Part shown: positions 59,290 to 64,000 of the stretch, in pieces
Numbering within the stretch: position 1 is the first letter of the stretch
How the letters are laid out: every line of letters starts with the position of its first letter
Assembly (NCBI RefSeq): GCF_030272615.1
Contig: NC_081409.1
Coordinates: 614,716,755-614,780,754, forward strand
DNA length: 64,000 nucleotides
From: Cryptomeria japonica
Lineage: Eukaryota; Streptophyta; Pinopsida; Cupressales; Cupressaceae
Direction of reading: 5' to 3'
Notes under the pieces: model-generated
Database searches by the model: none
The model's input: the letters and a program-made list of their open reading frames with translations, nothing else
Told to the model about the DNA's origin: nothing
Made by a program: the position numbers and the translations under genes

Positions 59290-62200
59290 TTACCAGAGCT
59301 GAATATATTTGAAAATTTCTGGATTGGCCTTCTCCAAAATCTCTAGATAAGTATCCCGACCTGATTTGAAAGTGTCAGAAATAGATACAAGTCCATTTAG
59401 CATATGGGAATATGACACTTTCTCATTAAGCTTTGTCGGTGTGGGCTTACCAACCATATCAATATGCTCCTTATGTACACTTAATAAATCCAACCGAGGA
59501 CTCACCAATCCTCTAAGACTTCTAGATCTCCTTATGATTTTATCTTTTTCCCTCTCAAGAGCTAAAACTTGGGCTTCCAAAACTGAAATATGACCATCTA
59601 TAGATGTAGTTAAATAATTTGATCCATCAAAAGAATTGACTATACCTACAATCTCCTCCTGAATATCCTTAATCCTTTTATGAAAATCAGTAGTAAGTAA
59701 ACCTGTGTTACAACATACTCTATAAATATTACTACACTACCTCAAAGCATTATCAATGAACTTCAATTTATCCTTAATCTCCTTCTTCTCTGAGTCAATC
59801 ATCTAATCAAATGTTGCTCTCTTTGCCTATGTAAACCTCTCTAGTGCCTGTCAATTTGATATATGTTGTAGAGATTGAAAATCCTTTGAAATGTGCTCTG
59901 TGATAATTTTAAGCTTGTCGGATGGGCTCCCTTAATAGTCAAATTTGCACTCCAGGACAAGTCTATGCAAAACAGTGATAGACTGATCAATAACCCCTTT
60001 ATCCATAGATCCTTCCTTCATCATTTTATGTGTAGACATCATCATGAGTTCAATAGAACTCATCTTCGTTGTGCTTTGATTTTCAACCTGTGAGGTGTCA
60101 ATTGACAACAATGATGGACTCACCATTGGTTCCCTATTGGATTCCCCTTTCTTGTCCTCTGATGGTTTAAATTTTATACCTTCCTCACTTGCATCCATGG
60201 CTTTGCCACTTGGTACAATAACAGGTACTGTCAGTTCCTCCTTAGGAACTATGTTTGATCCCGAGGACAATTTTCCTCAATATTAGTAACTTGTACACTT
60301 GCAACCTTTACACCCTCTGATTTTTCCTGTATCTCAACATTTTCCTATAGATTAGTCTCTACTGGGGGCTCTATATCTAATATCTTAATATTTTTCAAAA
60401 TTGTGGGTGAAGTACCCACAATACCTTTACATTTCCCTTCAACCAGGATGTCTATAGTATCTATCTTTGGTCTTAGTTAAGTATAAAAACCACGGTTTGC
60501 TTCAAATAACTTAACCCATGCCTTGTGGGTCTCCTTGACTATTTCATTAACCCTACCTAACATAAGGCTGATTATTTTATGCTTGTTGTGAAAGATCTTT
60601 CTATCTACAACCTCAAGAGTCTTGTCCATCTCCTCTAAAGTAATAGAAACACAAATAGATAACAACTCCTGAATCTTTATATGCATGTTCTCTTCCATTG
60701 TTGATAATCTTCTAGCATCTAATATGTCATATAACTATGCCGATATTTGGTTTTCAATTTATAACAAGGCTTTCTGAAGAGGGGAAAATGGAGTGAAAGG
60801 TAAAATGATCAATAACACAATGAAATAAGAATGAAAACACTAAGACATCAATAGATCATTTTATACCTTTGCTATTTTACCTCTTCCTCGGATTGAGCTT
60901 GATGAAGTGGATGATGAGGATGCACCCTTGATGCTCCACTTGATGTGTTGCTTGCTTGATTTGGATGTGGAATTCTCTCCAAGTGCTCAACAAGAATAAT
61001 GGATTTGATAGGATTATTGGATGGATTTTTTATGGATTTGAATTGAAAGATTGAAGAAAGAAGAGGAGAAAATAGCAGCATGACAATGCATGAGAAGTGG
61101 ATTATTTGTGAGGAGAATAGGCTCCAATTTATAGATTGGATGAGGTCAATGGAGGGCCAAGATTGATTTGATTGTGAAGGGTTGAGATTGATTTGAGATA
61201 GAAGGCATGGATCAAGGGTACCTTGGGAAAATAAACAGGAATATAAAATTCCTTGGGGAAAAGGGAGGAGAAATTTGAATTTCAAATATAAGGAATTAAA
61301 AATTCCAAAATAAGGATGCATTGAGGGATTCAAAGAAATTTGAATTTCTTTGAGAGACTCAATGTTGATGTGACATGAGTGGGAATTAAAAATTTAGGGA
61401 TAATGATAATCATGATTATGAGAGATTATAGAAGGATCGGTTATCTTGAGTGGGATTAGGAAAAGTGATTTGTAGGAATCACATGACTAGGTTAATTAAT
61501 TAGAATTAATTAACTAAGTGGGTTTAGAGGAAATAATTATTGGAGGGGACTTTGGAAGAATAGGGGAATAATTAATTTGATAAATGAATTATTGCACAAT
61601 AGTGACAGGATTAATTAAATTATATTTAATTGATTCTGAGAGGAATAAGGATAACACAATTAAGTCAATTAATTATGTTAATAGGCTTAAATTAATCAAA
61701 TATTAATTTTAGGTGTCTACACTTTCTTATAAATATCAAAATACAACAAAAATGATTTCTCAACTTCTCTATGTTCATCATCATCCAAATGCTCATAATA
61801 AATATGTACATTCTTCAACATACCATCTTTAGTTATTTCATCTACTAATTCTGCACAAGTCTTGAGTGGAATAGTAGTTACATTACCTGATACAAGTGCA
61901 AGGTCAATGTTATCCATCTTCTTCCTTCTTCCAATACTGTATGGGGCTAAAGGTGTTTCTTTTGGTTCTCTTTTTTGTGTCGGTACTCTAATAGTAACTT
62001 TCCTAACTGGTTGCTTCTTTGCTTCTACCTTAGTCTCTTCATTTTTCTTCCTTAATACCCTCTTGAATGCTAAGGGTGTGTCATCATCAGATCCAGATTT
62101 TGTTACAATTGTCCCAATGAATATTTCTGGTTCTTTCCTTTTCCTTCCTTTCTCTAGAATAGCATCAATTAATGCTTTAATGTCCTATGAAACCTGTTCC

Positions 62201-63398
62201 ACAAACTTGCTTGCCTTGCCCTGCTGCTTCTCCCTCTTTTTCCAATTGAACTCAGTTTCAACCTCTTTCTTTTTTTGTTTAGCAGTACCAAATGTTTTTA
62301 CAATTTCATCGATAGGTGCATCAATTAGCATTTGTGCATAAGCATCTTGAATCTGTGCATCAGCTTCATAACCCATTTCCTCAATCCAAATCTTTCGGGG
62401 CCTTACAGCTTCCATCAAAGTTTCATCTTCCTTGACCATGAAGCATATCTCAGTTGAGTACTTCTCAACAATTTGCTTTGGAACCCTCTCCCTAGAATTC
62501 ATAGCCTTCATAAATGCTTTAAAGTAACCCCACACTTTGTCATCTCTCTAACTACCCAATGCAACAATGGATTGTTTTAGTTGCCTCCCTATTGGGATAT
62601 CGAATGCCCATTGTCTCTTCCCAAAACCGAGAGTCTCATTGATGAAAAATAACATTAAACAAACAATTGTGTTTCTATATCGAAATGTTCCCTTCTTCTC
62701 TCCTTTGATATTTCCTAGGTTAATCAACAATTCATCCAACATCCAACCACATAGATCTAACTTCTCATTTTCTCTCGTCATCTTATGAGCTGCATAAATG
62801 CAGGAGCTAGAAACAGAACTCAGTCGGTATCATTGTGTTACCTTGTAACCAATGACCATGCTTCTGAATCTAATATCTTTGTTGGTGATAGTACTAATCC
62901 TCATTGATCACTTGTCTGATGTTGTGTGGGTGATCTTATTGACCTAATCATTAGAAACCTTCTTTTCTAGGTGTTGTCCAACCTGCAGTAAACTGGTGAT
63001 TGCCCTGATGGCCTCCTTCAAGATCTTATATGGTCTATCCAACTAGATAAATTCTCCACATGCACTCTACTTAAGACATATCTGACAATTTCATCTTCAA
63101 ATTTTGGAATACCCTGAATGTCGGTAAACCCTAGATCCTCAATATGCTGGTACACAGGCTTAATCTTTCCAAAAGCTCCCATTAACTCACTCATGTACAT
63201 TCTCTTAATATCACTAATTCCCAAATCCTCAATATGATAGTGAATGTAAGCTCTGACATCTCCAACATACACGACTCCTTCCGGGACACGGCAAAAAGTG
63301 CCAATCGAATCATTCAGGGTAGCAACATGCGGATATCACTTGAAAATAGGCCTAGGATGGTCCTTGACCTCAACTACAGTAGGATTTGCATTAAACAT
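59290..63398 (-). pseudogene. Unrecognised ~1,050-codon ORF in C3 (split by a solo LTR)
   Basis: The ATG at 63398 (MFNANPTVVEVKDH) is followed by YVGDVRAYIHYHIEDLG, a frameshift near 63020, then LCGWMLDELLINLGNIKG, YRNTIVCLMLFFINETLGFG, VWGYFKAFMKAMNSRE and a Lys/Glu-rich region up to 61727. After the solo LTR (60775-61721) the frame continues directly (YKKALL) through MEENMHIKIQELLS, a Ser/Thr/Glu-rich region, and a coiled-coil end (ALEREKDKIIRRSRSLRGL) to a stop at 59290. About five nonsense codons and two or three frameshifts break it. No pol, protease or integrase motif is present. Length and layout resemble the 26663-30204 ORF of T2. Function unknown. Confidence 0.65.
60775..61721 (-). 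mobile_element. 947-bp solo LTR in the C3 ORF
   Basis: TSD CTTTC lies at 60770-60774 and 61722-61726. The insert begins TGAAGAGG and ends TTTTAGGTGTCTACA, the same terminus as the T2 LTR, with similar ATTAATTAATT blocks. On the - strand it therefore starts TGTAGACACC like T2. It is a related but different subfamily. Removing it restores the C3 reading frame (YKK, then ALL). Confidence 0.9.
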
Positions 63399-63773
63399 AG
63401 GTACAAATCATGATCACACTTCCATGATGAAAGATAAATACCTGTAAATAGCTGCTGGTGAAAAACCCTCAATAACTTTTCTGATCGTTGGTGAAATTAC
63501 TCAAGATAATATCGATCACACTGAATTGCCTTAGACTTCCTCTAAATTGCTCTTAATGCAAAGTGATCAGAAATGAAGTGAATTCATCCTTTTAACCTCC
63601 TAGAAACCCTAATCCTTCATTGATATGAATGACCTCTGGTAGAAGATACTGGATCTTGATCAAACATATCCATGCCGAATAAGCATCTCCAATATCTAGA
63701 ACATCTTCCAGAACCTCTTACTAGGGCATATGCACTATCTTCATAAAAAATTCCTACCCCTAAGGCAGCCACC

Positions 63774-64000
63774 TCAGTTACCAGATGAGCTTCCTTCTAG
63801 TGCAGGAGAAACCTCCTCTGTCAGTTGAGTAACCGGTGCATTTCCATCTGTTGATTGTTCTTCTGACTTCCTAACCCAGCTCTGGGTATGATCTTTCCAT
63901 ATTTCATTTACCTTCTCTTTCCCTTTCTCATTTAATCCATCATTACCAACCGATGGATTTCTTCTTCTGCAAAACTTAGCAATATGTCCAACCTCATTGC
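63774..64000 (-). pseudogene. C3 gag-like ORF end with zinc knuckle (partial)
   Basis: Starting at the window edge the - strand reads NEVGHIAKFCRRRNPSVG, the second half of a C-x2-C-x4-H-x4-C knuckle (H and last C visible). A hydrophilic tail (KGKEKVNEIWKDHTQSWVRK, then a Ser/Thr/Glu-rich stretch) follows and ends GSSSGN at TGA 63776-63774. It is probably the gag C-terminus. Only 375 bp separate it from the start of the long C3 ORF, so pol cannot lie between them. Confidence 0.6.

Larger units (their letters stand above)
58100..64000 (-). mobile_element. Copia-type element C3, right end outside the window
   Basis: A 915-bp LTR (58100-59014) with TG..CA ends is followed inward by a polypurine tract, so this is the 3' LTR of a - strand element whose 5' end lies beyond 64000. 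The bases TCTAA (58095-58099) are the expected left TSD copy, not checkable here. LTR and 3' leader are related to C1. Inside are a gag-like zinc-knuckle ORF end (63774-64000) and a long unrecognised ORF (59290-63398), with no RT or integrase visible. It looks like a non-autonomous gag-bearing element. Confidence 0.75.

Noticed and set aside
1-64000. CRISPR arrays, bacterial operons, tRNA or rRNA genes
   Set aside because: None seen; the sequence is typical of repeat-rich plant nuclear DNA.

Overview
The window is plant nuclear DNA made almost entirely of nested LTR retrotransposons. No single-copy host gene, tRNA or rRNA is visible. The giant Tat-type Ty3/gypsy element with two RNase H domains, the long AT-rich LTRs, the many nested insertions and the slow decay suggest a large gymnosperm (conifer-like) genome. 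The species cannot be named from the sequence, and the taxonomic call is inference.

Layout. One old Tat-lineage element, called T1 here (+ strand), appears to underlie nearly the whole window. Its surviving pieces are gag C-terminus/protease (5220-7766), RT/RNase H/second RNase H (13538-15548), integrase (15922-16101 and 38440-39580) and an antisense plant-mobile-domain (PMD) gene fragment (54480-55780, - strand). T1 is split by: an LTR fragment ending at 5219; a 5.77-kb insertion (7767-13531) sharing that same 3' end; a 373-bp TRIM (15549-15921); a complete 22.3-kb Tat element T2 (16102-38434, - strand, TSD ATACC); and a complete 9.9-kb copia element C1 (39943-49879, + strand, TSD CTTAC), which itself holds a 3.24-kb solo LTR (41600-44842, TSD AGTAA). 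On the right, a 5'-truncated copia C2 (55781-58099, +) is entered by another copia-type element C3 (58100 to beyond 64000, -), which carries a 947-bp solo LTR (60775-61721, TSD CTTTC). Rejoining host reading frames across the insertion points gives continuous protein homology, which supports most of these boundaries independently of the TSDs.

Accessory genes are the unusual part. T2 carries, antisense to its own transcription and between pol and the 3' LTR, an intron-containing PMD-like gene (17228-20066, +). It is 671 codons with no frameshift but 25 in-frame stops, 20 of them TAG. T1 has the same kind of antisense gene. T2 also holds, between protease and pol, a 6.6-kb sense block absent from T1: a diverged ~127-bp tandem repeat, a short first exon, a small intron and one degenerate ORF of about 1,180 codons that I do not recognise. 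C3 has a gag zinc knuckle followed directly by another unrecognised ORF of about 1,050 codons and then the 3' LTR, with no space for pol. Its 3' leader and LTR match those of autonomous C1, so it looks like a non-autonomous passenger with its own large ORF.

All coding regions are decayed by stops, frameshifts or deletions. ORF starts given here are therefore homology starts, not proven initiation codons.
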